Source: Brachypodium distachyon
Taxonomy: Eukaryota; Streptophyta; Magnoliopsida; Poales; Poaceae
Assembly (NCBI RefSeq): GCF_000005505.3
Contig: NC_016132.3
Coordinates: forward strand, 43,910,914-43,974,913
Direction: 5' to 3'
DNA: 64,000 nt
Position numbers and translations under genes: made by a program. Shown here one piece after another: positions 12,104 to 23,616 of the stretch (the first letter of the stretch is position 1; the number at the start of each line of letters is the position of its first letter). A model generated the notes under the pieces. It was not told the DNA's origin and did not search any database. It saw nothing but the letters and a program-made list of their open reading frames with translations.

Positions 12104-12592
12104 GATATGCATGTGGATGCCAGTTACATTCCTAGCACGGGGGCTGCTGCTTGGGGGGCGATTGTTCGGGATGCTAATGGAACAGCCGCGTGTGCCTGGG
12201 ACGGGATTACAAATTGCCCAAGTGCAGAGTGGGCAGAAGGAGTGGCCTGTCTTGAGGGCGTCAGATTTGCTAAACAAGTCACTAACCTGGCACTTGTTGT
12301 AGAGAGCGATTGTCTGAGCCTCATCAACCTGTTATTGGACCATGGTTCTCCTAGGTCTGGCCTTCGTTCGATCATTGAAGATATCCGGCAAATCGCGATC
12401 TTCGGTCCTGGGATTAGGTTCCAGTTCACTAGTCGTTTCAATAACTGTGTTGCTCATGAGTTGGCTAAATTTTGTCTTAGGGTTTCTTCTGGTGGTGTGG
12501 TAAAGGATGGAGTGCTCCCCTGTGTGGAAAGCCTGCTTCATTCCGATTGTATTAACTGTTTGAGACGAGTAATATAACACCATTTAAAAAAA
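12104..12592 (+). mobile_element. LINE-derived RNase H (RVT_3) domain, 5'-truncated insertion
   Basis: An open frame 12107-12577 (156 aa) is a complete RNase H-like domain of the type at the C-terminus of plant LINEs. Visible acidic positions are MHVDAS (first Asp), SAEWAEG (Glu), VESDCLSL (Asp) and NNCVAHELAKF near the end. A run of A follows the stop (12586-12593). tatgcat occurs at the left edge (12103-12110) and just after the A-run, a possible 7-bp target duplication. The first catalytic block is at the very start, as expected for a copy cut just upstream. Most likely an old LINE tail rather than a host gene, though the frame is intact. Confidence 0.75.
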
Positions 12593-13076
12593 AGTTATGC
12601 ATATCTGAAGTTTAACAAAACCTATGTTTGAATATCCTTAAATAACTTTGGACGGTTCTGCAATTATGATACACAAATACATTTCTTATGTAAGCTGCAT
12701 CACGTGGTAAGAGATAAAAAAGAACTTCAATATATTAAGTATATATGTATAGTATGTATGGCATGATTATTTGTTCCTATATTAGATAAATATATAATGT
12801 AAATTTTTATGGCATGAACAAAAATGCATAGGTTTCTATATTGAAATGAGGGAGAACATTAAATGTATCAAAATTTTTTTGTTCCTGTCGTATTTGTATT
12901 CCAAAACCAATGGCATGACGACTTAGACCCCCTCTTCCCTGACTTCATCCCTGTCTTTTGTTCTATCCTGGATAAGCTTGCTAGCTTTTCCACAGCCAAG
13001 TTGGCAAATACAAACAAGACTTCAGTACCAAGCTTACATGTAACATTTCCTGTATTACGATGTTAGGCTGGCCGTT
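12593..13076. other. AT-rich intergenic DNA
   Basis: No gene, RNA or clear transposon terminus recognised here. Confidence 0.5.
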
Positions 13077-13999
13077 TTAGAGCATCTTCAGCAGGGATCA
13101 GAGCAAAAAAAAAACACCTTCAACGGGTTCCTAAATGAGGAACGTGAATTTCTGGCTCCGGAGCTACTGGCGTCGCGAAATCACAGCCATGCATCGCGCT
13201 TCGCATTTTGAATTCTGGTGGGCCAGAGAAATGGGTGATGTTTATGAAAACTGAAATACAGGCCCAAGAGCCATGCTTTGGGGACCGGTATCCGGTATTT
13301 TGTACGCTGAACATAGCAGCCCCGTCCAGGACAGCACATGGGCTGAATTTTGAAAAGCTTGGACCTGGGCCATCTGAACAACAGTGACCAGCGGATAGAT
13401 ATTGTGATGCAAAAGTATAGACCGGCTCATGTGCCATATTAGTCAGATGTTCGAATATGTGATAAATAGACGTGTACTCACATGAAATTGAAATTTTACC
13501 TGTGCCGTACTCCACTCTCACATTTGTGCCAACCATTGAAATAATTTTTAATGTGTCAGATGAACTCTATTTGTGTAACCTCTCACATGAACTAATCTTA
13601 ATAAAAAGTCATCCAAACAATCAGCATCCAAGTAATATAAATGCCGAAAAAAACACAAATGTTAATACAGAGTAATTAGCATCCAGCCTTTCACATGGAA
13701 CAATGTTAACAGGAAGCCGTCCAAACAATTAGCATCAAAGTAATCTACGTGCTGAAAAGCACAAATAGACGAACAAATACATAGATTATCCTATCCTCTT
13801 TCCAGTCAAAATGGACCAAACTACCTAGACTAGTATTGTTTTTAGATCCAGGCTCAATTAAAGCGTGCTCTCGCAAGTCACAAACACAAAACGGAAAGTT
13901 TGAAGAGAGGAGAACCGGAGAAAAAAAATCGAACTAAGCAATTCTTTTGATTAAACAGACACACAAGCCACACGAACGAACTCTCCTAATCGCGCGACC

Positions 14000-15430
14000 A
14001 TGGCCTAGCAGACTGCCTCACGCCTCTCACCGGCAAGCCCGTGCCTGGGTCGCGCCATATAGGCTACGAACGAGGAGGGAGAAGAACCAGCGCAGGCCTG
14101 CTGGATCTTGACGGCGTCGGAGGAGTAAGAGAAGAATCCGCGCAGGCCCACGCGATCTTGATGGCGTCTGCGACCGCATGATCTTGACCACGGCAGATCC
14201 GGCTAGCCCCTCGAGCCCACCGCGGCGGAAGAGGAGAAGAACAGGCTGCAGCCGCAGCGGAGGATGAGAAGAATCAGTTCTCCTTATGGCGAAGCAGGTG
14301 GCGGCGATTCCCGATCCCGGGGAGGTAGGAGATGCAGCTTTGTAGGAAGAGACGGTCGCGGTCCTTCCTGGCCGGTTCTTCCGGGCGGCGGCGGAGATCC
14401 GATTGGGGGGCGGCGGATCCCATTGTTGAGTTCATGTGGGAGAGACTGGAGGCGTCGAGTGGGTAGGGGGTGGGGTTAGGTTTGGGTTGTTTTAATTGCA
14501 ACGCCTTTGATCCAACTCATAGATGGACCTTTTTGAATCCCACGCGTTTCGTCCAACTTACAGATGCGGGCACGGAAAGACCGGGACGGGACCAGTGAAA
14601 CTTGTGCTAAGTGACCGTTGGTGGCCTGCTGAATACGAGCGAAATATGAGCTGGCCTGTGGTGAATACATGCGCGTGGGCCCATTTTTCTGGATCTCCCG
14701 ACGTTAGTAGCGTCGAGGATAACGCGATGCCGGCACCTCGGCTCCTGATCCGCATTTTCGCTAAATGAGTCCCTACTCTAGGAGGCCCGTAGCCCCCGAT
14801 CCCACGGGTCCGCAAGGACTCCCTATTTTTCTTTTTCCTTCGATCTACTCGTCCGTGCGCTGCTTCTTCTCCTCCCGTCATTTTCCTCGCCGGCCGCCGC
14901 CACTGGCCGTCTCGCCGACCGGCGCGTTCGTCGCGCCCCCGCCCATCCCTGTCACCAACGCCCCCGATTTCCCCAACCTCAGCCCGCTGGAGGCCCATTC
15001 GCCGCCGCCTCCCGCCGCTCCCCTCGCCTCCTCCCGCCGCTCCCCTCGCCCTGCAGAGGTGGGCGGGGTGGGCACGCCACCTACAGCTGCTCCCCTCGCG
15101 TCCTCCCGCCGACGGTGGAGCGCCGCCTGCTGCTGCGCACGGCGCCTCCTCCCGCTGCTCACCTGCGCCTGGTGAGGCTGCTGCTCACGTCCCGCCGCCT
15201 TCCATCTCCTCCCGTGGCCGGGGACCCCGCAGTTCCACCCCCTGCCCACGGCGACCTCCGCCTACCCCACCTGCTTAACGAGCACCGCCGGCTCTGGCAG
15301 CCCCCCATCTGCCCATGGTTGCTGCAGATGGTGGAGATCGAGAGGAATGGGGGAAGAGAGAGCACTGGATCGAGTATGGAGATCGAGAGGAATGGGAGAA
15401 GAAAGAAGAAATAAATAAAGAAAAGGCAAC
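14000..15430. other. GC-rich cargo of the Harbinger-like element
   Basis: Two GC-rich blocks (about 14000-14480 and 14770-15415) stand out from AT-rich surroundings. They contain long Pro/Ala/Arg-rich open frames on both strands, e.g. a plus-strand frame 14765-15175, but none with recognisable domains. They look like captured promoter/first-exon DNA. The tail contains a near-repeat of ggagatcgagaggaatggg at 15331 and 15379. Confidence 0.4.
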
Positions 15431-15468
15431 TCTCATTGACAAGTAGGACCCACATGTCATAAAGAGAA

Positions 15469-18400
15469 CACTACTAGAAATCATGGTGAAAGCATAAAAA
15501 ACTTAGGTAAAGACTTCACCTAGGGACTGCTCTAGGGAAAAAACCCTAGGTATAGTATGGTGGGTAAAGAGGACTTTAACTAGGGGCATTTTGACAATTT
15601 TAGGGGAACATTTCTTTACCTAGGGTTAAAACTCTACGGAAAGATATCACATGGGTGTTGCATATGCCATATCATCATCTTCCCCTAGAGAACTTTACCC
15701 ATTAGAATCTGAAATACACCCTAGGGAACCATATTGAAATTTGTATTGACCATACATGAATTCATATTGACTGTATTTGAATTCATAATGACAATAATTC
15801 AAATATATTCAAACGGAGCCAGAAATAATAACCAGTAGACATTGCACAGAACACAAATTGTTTCGATCAATCTCACTCTTCATTCAAATAACACGTTCGT
15901 GATGTACATCCATAACAAATCAGTGAATGGCTAGAGTTTGCTATGCAGAAAAACATCACTCAACATGCCAACTGTTGTCACGATGAGAAAGCAAGTGCTC
16001 CTATTCTAGACTTGTTGAAGAAACCTCCAAACAACCCATTCTTGATTTGCAGCAGGCTAGTGGACAAACATTTGAGCTGACATTGTGTTCCTGAAAATAA
16101 GATCAAAATCATTTTAGGAGTTGGATGAATATATGTGGTAGCGTCAATATATATAAACTGGTGGTAATAAACAATATCTCATCAGCAAACTAGTAAGTGT
16201 GTACTGTTAAGCTAAAAGAAAATCTACATGTACTCCCTCTGTTCATATATGAAATATGCATGAAATGATAATTACAATTAGCTCTCCATGATTTAATTAG
16301 GCTGAGAAGATAAACTCATCAAGGCTTTGCATATGACAACCAGATTAAACTCCCGGTGTCTTTATTTCTAATTTTACAATGAACATATAGAGAAACACCA
16401 TGGAATAAAAAATGAAGCTAGACAGTTCAAACATGTGGCATGACTTCAGAAAGGAAGCTAGACAGTTCAAAAATTTATAAAAAGAGAAACTAGCAGTCGG
16501 TTCATCTTAAAAAAATTGGCTGCATCCATGTACATTTACGAGTATGGATAGGGATGTACAGAGTTGGTGAGGTGGTCAACATACAATGGAATAGATTATC
16601 AGACTAAGAATGTCATTAATTATCACCACACACACGCGCACGCACGCATACACCTTGCATACACCTCTCATTACAGTAGTAGAAATATTGCTACAATATA
16701 TAGCTATCCATGGATTCAACCACAACATTGTTTTCATAATGTAGAGTATTGTAGTGCATACTAAGACACAAATACAAATGAGTACAGATTAATGAAACTC
16801 ACAGGGAATCGACAAATTTAAGCATGGGATGAAGCTCCAATAGTCGTTTTGAATTCCTCCCCTGAAACCTGAGATGATTATCACCAAGGGTAAGGACAAG
16901 CATAGAGATAGAATTATGCTCTAATAGATCACGTCAGACTACAGATTCTAAGCGGGGCTGTCGAATGACCTACATAATACTTGTTTTTTCTCCAAGAAAA
17001 TAATCAGAGTACTTATTCATATACAACGTAATTGTGCTTGCGCAGGTAAAGCTCCAATTGCCTCAATTAAACATCTAGAAACCTGATCAAGCCAATATAA
17101 ACCTCCATCCCTGTTTCATTTTATGCCTCATTAACGACCTCCATGGAGCGCATGCTTGGGCACCTTGTCATCGGCTTCTGCACACATTTTCAGAACTTAC
17201 ATCTATCTAGACAATGAAGCTACATGGGTTGCTATACAACTCACATCTACCTTGGAATATATAAAAAGATAGAGATTTGATATTACAGAAATTCCATAGA
17301 TGGTGTGGTAATACTTCAAGGAATTGATTCATGTTATGGAATGACAAAACTAACTACCTCTAATATAACAGGTATAGGTAATCCCATTAGTAAATGATGA
17401 CATAATTAGAGATAACAAATAATGCTACCTGTAATATTAGTTATATGAATATACCCAAAAAAAACCAAAAATTAGCGCAAACAGTAGCCAATAGTTTCAC
17501 TTCAGAACTTGGAATAAAATATCTAATCAAAATGATGAAGGCAGTTGATGATAATATATCACTTACACTAGATCAATTAGAGGCCTCACAACACATAACT
17601 CAGCTAAGCACTCATCCATTTCTCCCAATTAATTTCAAATAGAGCGCTAATTTCTCTTCATGCTCCATGTTATATTTGAAGCTTGCTATAAACATGATTC
17701 TGCCTCAGCTCAATACACCCTCTCTATCATGATACTACCGAGACATCTTGATGAACATGCTAAGGATGGGAACCATGCAACAGAATCAAGTAATAAATCA
17801 GCTGCATGCAGAGAAGTGTTGTTTGATTACTAAGGGGGATTTCAGGTGCTGCAGCAGAGAAGGGGAGAAAGGGAGATGGGCTCACCACGCTTGAATGCGG
17901 GATGGGTGATGGCACGACGTACGCATTGCAGTGGCGGTGCCCGTGATTGTTGGTGTTGCTCCTGCTCTTGCGGAAGGAGGTGAACTGCGGGCGGCGGCCT
18001 TCGGAGCAGTGGATGTTGGACCGCGACCACAACCGCTTCAGAGCAGGAGAACGGCCAAATCCACCGGCGCCTTGCGTCCGGCCTCCTCGAGCAGCAGGGG
18101 AAGGCGGGGCCACGGCCCGCCTCCCTTGCCGCCCCGTCCGCCGGATTCGGACCCGGGATGCCCGGATCTGGAGGAGAGGAAGGGGGTTGGATCCCCCGTA
18201 CCGCTGATCTGGGGATGATGGCAGCGCGAGCAGGCCGGGGAGCGGTTGGAGGAAGAAGAGAAGGGGGAGAGAAGGGAGAGGTGCAGCGATACGGAGAAAA
18301 AACGGGGAGAGAAGGGAGCTCGGTAGGGTGGCGATCCTCGTGGGATAGGTAGCGGCAGCGGTGGGCACGGCAGGGCGGGACGTCACGGGCAGGGCGGCGG

Positions 18401-18769
18401 TGGGCACGGCGGGGCGGGGCGGCGTGGAGGCGACTAGAGGAGAAAGAAGACAAGATTTGTTTTTTATTGAGATGGGAGGGGAGGATATTTTGTTCTCTCC
18501 CGTGGACCGTGGTGCGTTGCTGCTTCTGTCACTGTCAACTAGGCCCGAGCAAGGAAGCACGCGGAATAAAAGAAAAATCGAGCGCCAGCGAGGCGTTCTT
18601 TACCTAGGGCTCAAATTAACTCTAGGTATAATTTACTTCACATTTATTTTTGGATGCAAACTTTCTTTACCTAGAGTTACACTGTTTGCAACATTACTTT
18701 ACCTAGGAAAGAGAAATGAACTCTAGGTAAAGTTTTTTGCCCTAAGGAAAACTGTGATTTCTTGTAGTG
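15469..18769. mobile_element. Non-autonomous CACTA (En/Spm) element, 3.3 kb
   Basis: Begins CACTACTAGAAATCATGG at 15469 and ends in the inverted TGTGATTTCTTGTAGTG at 18769. Subterminal repeats of the type ACCTAGGG / CCCTAGGT recur at both ends (about 15525-15730 and 18598-18730), the usual transposase-binding arrangement of CACTA elements. Flanking triplets are gaa and aaa, a 3-bp duplication with one mismatch. No TNPD-type transposase is visible, so it is non-autonomous. It sits inside the Harbinger-like element. Confidence 0.85.
17760..18560 (-). other. Low-complexity open frame inside the CACTA element
   Basis: A 266-codon minus-strand frame rich in Pro, Ser, Ala and Arg, overlapping a second open frame (18453-17842). 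No domain is recognisable. The GC-rich first part and AT-rich remainder of the element resemble a 5' exon and 3' region of a captured transcription unit read towards lower coordinates. It may not encode a protein. Confidence 0.2.
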
Positions 18770-19023
18770 AAATAGGGCTGTGGAATAGGGAGTACTGCTG
18801 AAAATGTTTGTAAATTTTGGGGCCCTAAAATTTGATGAGAGTCCCTAGATGTAGTTTAGAGACCTAATTTAGGGGTTAGTGCTGAAGATGCTCTTACGAG
18901 TTACAAGTTACAACAGCTAAGGGACAGCTGAGCTGGAGAAATGCTAGCCTGTCATGGTGTCATACCTTCCTCACATAGCCCCTCACCAGTCACCATACCC
19001 CCCTTGGCCACTAGTCTTTACTA

Positions 19024-19135
19024 CTCCCTCCGTTCCATAATTTTTGTCTCAAATTTGCAAAAAAATGGATGTATCTATTTTTAAAAGGTGTCTAGATACA
19101 CGTAAGATTTGGACGAGAATATGGAACGGAGGGAG
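19024..19135. mobile_element. Stowaway-like MITE, 112 bp
   Basis: TA-flanked (19022-19023, 19136-19137). ctccctccgttccataatt pairs with atatggaacggagggag. Confidence 0.92.
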
Positions 19136-19139
19136 TACT

Positions 19140-20460
19140 ACTTACGTTGGTCCGTCCGTTCGTCGGGCGATTCCCGGCTCAATTCCCTAAAAAAACCGAT
19201 CCGCACGCCTCCTCTTCGTCCACGATGCGGCCTCCCCTCATCTCCCCTTCTCTTCCTCCTCCGCCGCCGCCAACTGCCCGGCCGCCCCCCCGTGCAGCCT
19301 CCTCTTCGAGGATGGCGCCCCTCTCTCTTGCTCTAGCCGCTGCCTCTGCTTTCTCCCTTCCTCTGCCCGCTGCAATCAAAGCCGCCGCCGCTTCCTTCTT
19401 GCGCCAGTTCCCGCCAACGACGGGCGCCTGAGGAGAGCTCCGCCGGCCTCCGCCTGCTGTCCCTGCCCCCGCCGTTCACCGCCCCCGCGCCCGCGCTCCT
19501 CCTCATCGAGCTGCCTCCGCCGCACCCACCCCCGCCCTCCTCTTCGAGGGCTGCGCCTACGCCCGCCGCCGATCACCGCTAATGGAGGGACGTCGAGCGA
19601 GTCCACCCCCACCAGCCAGGTCGCTTCCAGTGCGTCGGCGTCCGCGGCTCCGGCCACCCGCGGCGCGCGTGCGTTTTGGGGACTCGCGGTGGGAAAAAGT
19701 CTACATAACCCCGTCAACTATTGAGGCTAGAATACTTGACCCCCAAACTATGAAACCGGATTTTCTAACCCCTGAACTTTAAAAACCGGTCAAATAACCC
19801 CCTAGGCGGTTTTGAACGGTGGTTTTGCTACAGTGACGGTGGTTTTGTCTTTTTTATTTATTATCGCTGAACCTTGAAAAATCATAAAATGAAAAATCCA
19901 ATTTTGTTGGATTCCACTAGATCTACACAGTGAATATATAATATAATACGCTTTAGTATAAAGTTTATTCCAATCAATTATAGAAAAGCATAGATATAAA
20001 GCTAAAAAAAAACTTTGTACTAAAGTATACAATATTATATATTCACTGTGTAGATCTATTCATGTGGAGTCCAACAAAGTTGGATTTTCTATTTTATGAT
20101 TTTTCTCTGTATTAATATGATTTTAAAAAAATTCAGCGAAAATAAATAAAAAGACAAAACCACTGTCACTGTAGCAAAACCACTGTCCAAAACCTCCTGG
20201 GGGGTTATTTGACCGGTTTTACAAAGTTCAAGGGTAGAAAATCCGATTTCATAGTTCAGGGGGTGATGTAGTCTACTCTTAATAGTTGAGGGGGTTATGT
20301 AGACTTTTTCCACTCGCGGTGGTGGGGCTCGTGAAACGGCGGTTCCGGCGAGTCTTGGACATCGTGGGCAGCCCTGTGGACTGCAACCGCTCCACTACTG
20401 CAGGTTATCTCCTTCCGCATCTTCAAAAGTCCAGGTACGAGCTATGGCGGTGAGTCTGAA
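19140..20460 (+). pseudogene. GC-rich gene fragment interrupted by a Mutator MITE
   Basis: A GC-rich stretch with Pro/Ala-rich frames (e.g. 19147-19431) runs to 19691 and resumes at 20312 after a 620-bp insertion, where it reads on to about 20400. The frame is not continuous from an ATG to a stop and no domain is recognised. It may be a decayed first exon. Confidence 0.3.
19692..20311. mobile_element. Mutator-like foldback MITE, 620 bp, perfect 10-bp TSD
   Basis: Termini ggaaaaagtctacataacc and its inverse close the element. The target duplication actcgcggtg is exact (19682-19691 and 20312-20321). The arms pair over roughly 270 bp each, including agatctacacagtgaatat at 19919 and its inverse near 20040-20057, so the whole element folds into a hairpin. 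No coding capacity. Confidence 0.9.
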
Positions 20461-20469
20461 CTTTACTTT

Positions 20470-21450
20470 TTTTTTTTTGAGGGATTGGACTTTACTACTC
20501 GCTGGACCACAAATGGGACCTTGAAATGCATTTTTTTTGTGTGGATCTGAAAATAGCAGTGTACTAATGTTTGGATCTGAAAATAGACTTTGTATGTAAA
20601 GATTGTTGGTTGGATCTGCCAGCAAAGAAGGAGAAGCGCAGTAACATGACATGCAGATTATTGTCTCAAAAAGTCATTGTGTAAGTGATTAGCGTATGCA
20701 TTTCATTAATGAGAATTAGTGAGACCATCATGCATTATTTAGCCCTCTCTTGTGGCCGACTTTTCTTTTACATCTGCAGCCATGTCTGACCTGCATACTT
20801 TCTACTTCCTTTTGCATATTGATTTCAACAGGTTTAGTGATCACAAACAAGAAATGATCATGTCGGGTTTTATTTTTATATATGAAGCTTATATCTATCT
20901 AGATTATTTCTGCCAACTCTTCTCTGTACAAAACCAGTTGGATGTTGGTTCATTTCTATTATTTGTTCCATTTCTAAGATGGTTTACTTTGTTGATGCAT
21001 TTATGGTAAATACACCATGGCATCACAAAACCAGTTGGATGTTGGCCCTTGCTTTTTAGATATTCCACATATATATTCTCAGATGTGTATTTGATGATAT
21101 ATTGTCTTCTACTATTCCTGAAAATAGTTGTACTCCCTATTGTGTTGTGACATATGTCTAGCAGCAACCAGGTTGGCAATGCCTATGCCACTGCTTTTGC
21201 TTATTTCTGCATCCTGTCCAAAAGTTGTATTTGGGTTACCTGATTGTTTACAATGCTCTTCAGCGTATATCGTGTTAATATATGTTCGCCATTTGAGGCT
21301 ACTACATATACTGTTTATACACATAATATCCATCTGTATTGCTATCTACAAGACCTAATCTCTAGCTGTTTTCTCATAAATTTCACATATATTTTTTGTA
21401 CAAAAAATGGCGCGTCTGCGACTGCCACAAAAAAAATCTACGTGCATAGA
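20470..21450. other. Intergenic DNA, no gene seen
   Basis: AT-rich sequence with only short spurious frames and no element termini that I can defend. catcacaaaaccagttggatg-like words repeat near 20930 and 21025 (aaaaccagttggatgttgg, twice). Confidence 0.4.
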
Positions 21451-21694
21451 ACTCAAAGAGTCTGAACATTTGGATGTGATAAATACCACATATACCAGTT
21501 TCTTCCAGTCCTATAACAGGTAAGAGCTAAAGATCAAGAACTGGGCAAGCACCTGAGAGTAGAATTAACTACAGTTACTCAAAGAGTCTGAACATTTGGA
21601 TGTGATAAATATCACATATACCAGTTTCTTCCAGTCCTATAACAGGTAAGAGCTAGAGATCAAGAACTGGGCAAGCACCTGAGAGCAGAATTAA
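21451..21694 (+). repeat. Tandem duplication, period 126 bp
   Basis: actcaaagagtctgaacat starts at 21451 and again at 21577; the copies differ at only a few sites (e.g. ctaaagatc versus ctagagatc). The second copy is interrupted at its 3' edge by a Tourist-like MITE. Confidence 0.92.
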
Positions 21695-21987
21695 GAGTAT
21701 CATCAACGGTCCGTTTCTACAGCCATTACTAAGACTTCCAACTCATCTATTTCTCACTCATGTTTTCATCTCTCTCTTAATTTAATATATTTCTTAATAG
21801 TACTTCTTGCCTTGGATCCTACATGCCATACACTATCTTTTCTTCCCTTTTCTTGGTAGGAGAGCTGGTGCCGATACTTCTGCAAGAGACTTCACGTCAC
21901 ATCAACCCTTTCCGTCTTCTTCCATCTTAGCAAAAACGATGACATGTACATTAAGTACCGGCTGGAGTTTCATTGTTGGAGATGCTC
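21695..21987. mobile_element. Tourist-like MITE (PIF/Harbinger), 293 bp, TAA duplication
   Basis: Left end gagtatcatcaacgg and right end ttgttggagatgctc are imperfect inverted copies, flanked by TAA on both sides (21692-21694, 21988-21990). The unoccupied site aattaactacag is preserved in the first tandem copy at about 21563, which defines the insertion exactly. Confidence 0.9.
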
Positions 21988-21990
21988 TAA

Positions 21991-22730
21991 CTACAGTCCA
22001 GAGAGTAGTAAAGTCCATTCCCTAAAAAAAATTTACTAAAGTCCAGCAGGTAGTCAGTTCAGTTGAATAACAAAAGTCGCATTTTCTATTTGTTCAAATG
22101 TTGGCATGCAATCACTCATTTCTAAACCAGGACCTGGCATATGCACGCAAAACTCCAGCAAACATTCTTCAGCTGCTTTCTTCCATCGAACAGTAGATCA
22201 ATCACATGCTTGTTGTTGCCTAATTTCAGTATACAGGACACTACATCTACCATATATGTTAACTTATCAATTTATCACATTACAATTGATGAGCCAATGG
22301 TAAACTGTGTCATGTACCATGAACTCGGCGACGACTCTGTTTGAAGTGACTGCTGTCTTTCACTAATGACCCGCAGTTTTACTTAACCTTAGCTATCATT
22401 TCAGGTAATATATCCATGTCCTAAATGTTTTCGAAGGAACTCCTGTTTAGTTGAACTTCATAATAGACTGTTATATGGTGTGATTGATCAACTGTTTGAT
22501 GGAAGAAACTGTATACTCATCAATGTATAAAATTATTAATCATCATTGACAGAACCTTATTCTGTGTTTTAAAGAGGTCAGAGATAGATGTAACTGCTTT
22601 TTCATCTAAGAGATAAATTATCTTCTCTAATATGTTTCTTTTGATTTTGTTGCTGTTAATGAAGCATGGGAGGAACCTGTCCATTGAAGTGTGGTGGGTC
22701 TATCTTACTATCTAGATCGATGAACACGTG
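21991..22730. other. Intergenic DNA
   Basis: No gene or element recognised with confidence. Confidence 0.4.
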
Positions 22731-22868
22731 TAAAAAAAGGTACCTTTCAAAAGAGCTGGTTATTATGGAGTTGCATCATTCCTCCCCTACCTCTTTAATG
22801 AGAGATGCAAAATAAAAAATGAATTGAGCTAAGCGGAAAAAAAAATACTATTTCCAAAACTAGTCAAT

Positions 22869-22988
22869 TCAATGATGACCCTCCATAGATTCACCTATAT
22901 AGGCTGCGGCTAATGTTGCAAAAATAAGAGCTTGAATACCGCTTGTAAATAATCCAAGAAACATGACCGGTATAGGGACTACTAAGGG
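22869..22988 (-). pseudogene. atpI: Nuclear plastid DNA: 3' end of atpI
   Basis: On the minus strand this encodes the last ~40 residues of the plastid ATP synthase a subunit ([16 protein letters not shown], then [20 protein letters not shown] and TGA at 22871-22869). The match is unmistakable plastid sequence. The AT-rich stretch at lower coordinates (about 22735-22868, gagctaagcgg and so on) is probably plastid atpI downstream spacer, which I infer from memory of grass plastomes. Without the rest of the gene it is a dead insert (NUPT). Confidence 0.9.
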
Positions 22989-23048
22989 GACCCCTCTCTT
23001 TCTAGAGGATTCGCGGCATGTCAAGCCCTGGTAAGGTTCTTCGCTTTG

Positions 23049-23110
<62 letters not shown>

Positions 23111-23119
23111 TTCTTGCGA
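22989..23119 (-). pseudogene. rrn16: Nuclear plastid DNA: internal fragment of 16S rRNA
   Basis: The reverse complement contains the universal 16S core: aaactcaaaggaattgacgg, gggcccgcacaagcggtgg, atgtggtttaattcgatgc and ccttaccagggcttgacatg. Sequence style is plastid. It is fused directly to the atpI fragment in the same strand, although the two genes lie far apart in plastomes (single-copy region versus inverted repeat). Too short to be a functional rRNA gene. Confidence 0.93.
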
Positions 23120-23616
23120 TGTTTTTTTACTTGACAAAAGAGAATGCAGATCTTAAGGTTGTTTCTATGCTGTTCCTCTAGGGAAAAGTTTGTAAGTGTT
23201 TAAATAAAATCAATTTGTCCAGTATTAGCTCATGGACAGTGTCATGTATCCCTAAGGGAAGTTTATCTTTCTCAACATTGCTGAACAGAGGAGAAGCAAA
23301 CAGAACATTGGGAAGGTAGGAAGATTAGGGCAGTTGGAGCCATGGAGGTGTCTCAGGACTGGATGAGCTACGGAGATGCACAATGATCGATTGGAGAGGG
23401 AGAAAGTGAGTGAAAGACTAGATTTAGGTGGAGAAATATATGTTCTAGGAAGAGAAAGAATTGGATCAATGCATAGTGATCAACAGAGAGGACTAAGTGA
23501 GAGATATACTAGCATTTGGTACATATTTGATAGAGACATGACATAGCATTGCGCTTAATTCTTAATTCGACATGTGTTCTTGAAGTACAATAATTGGATT
23601 TGTGTCATTTTATTTC

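Larger units (their letters stand above)
13080..18893. mobile_element. PIF/Harbinger-like element with TTA duplications, split by a CACTA element
   Basis: Left end gagcatcttcagca at 13080 and right end tgctgaagatgctc ending 18893 are a perfect 14-bp inverted pair. Both are flanked by TTA (13077-13079 and 18894-18896), the 3-bp TWA duplication of PIF/Harbinger elements. Removing the nested CACTA leaves about 2.5 kb. I find no transposase, so it would be non-autonomous with GC-rich cargo. That the two ends belong to one element is inferred from the matching ends and TSD. Confidence 0.7.

Noticed and set aside
22700..22735. A possible Helitron 5' end (tcttactatctag)
   Set aside because: The neighbouring sequence looks like plastid atpI spacer, and no second feature supports a 5' terminus here.
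22869..23111. An 80-codon minus-strand open frame crossing the 16S and atpI fragments
   Set aside because: The first half is 16S rRNA read as protein; the frame is an accident of the plastid fusion, not a gene.
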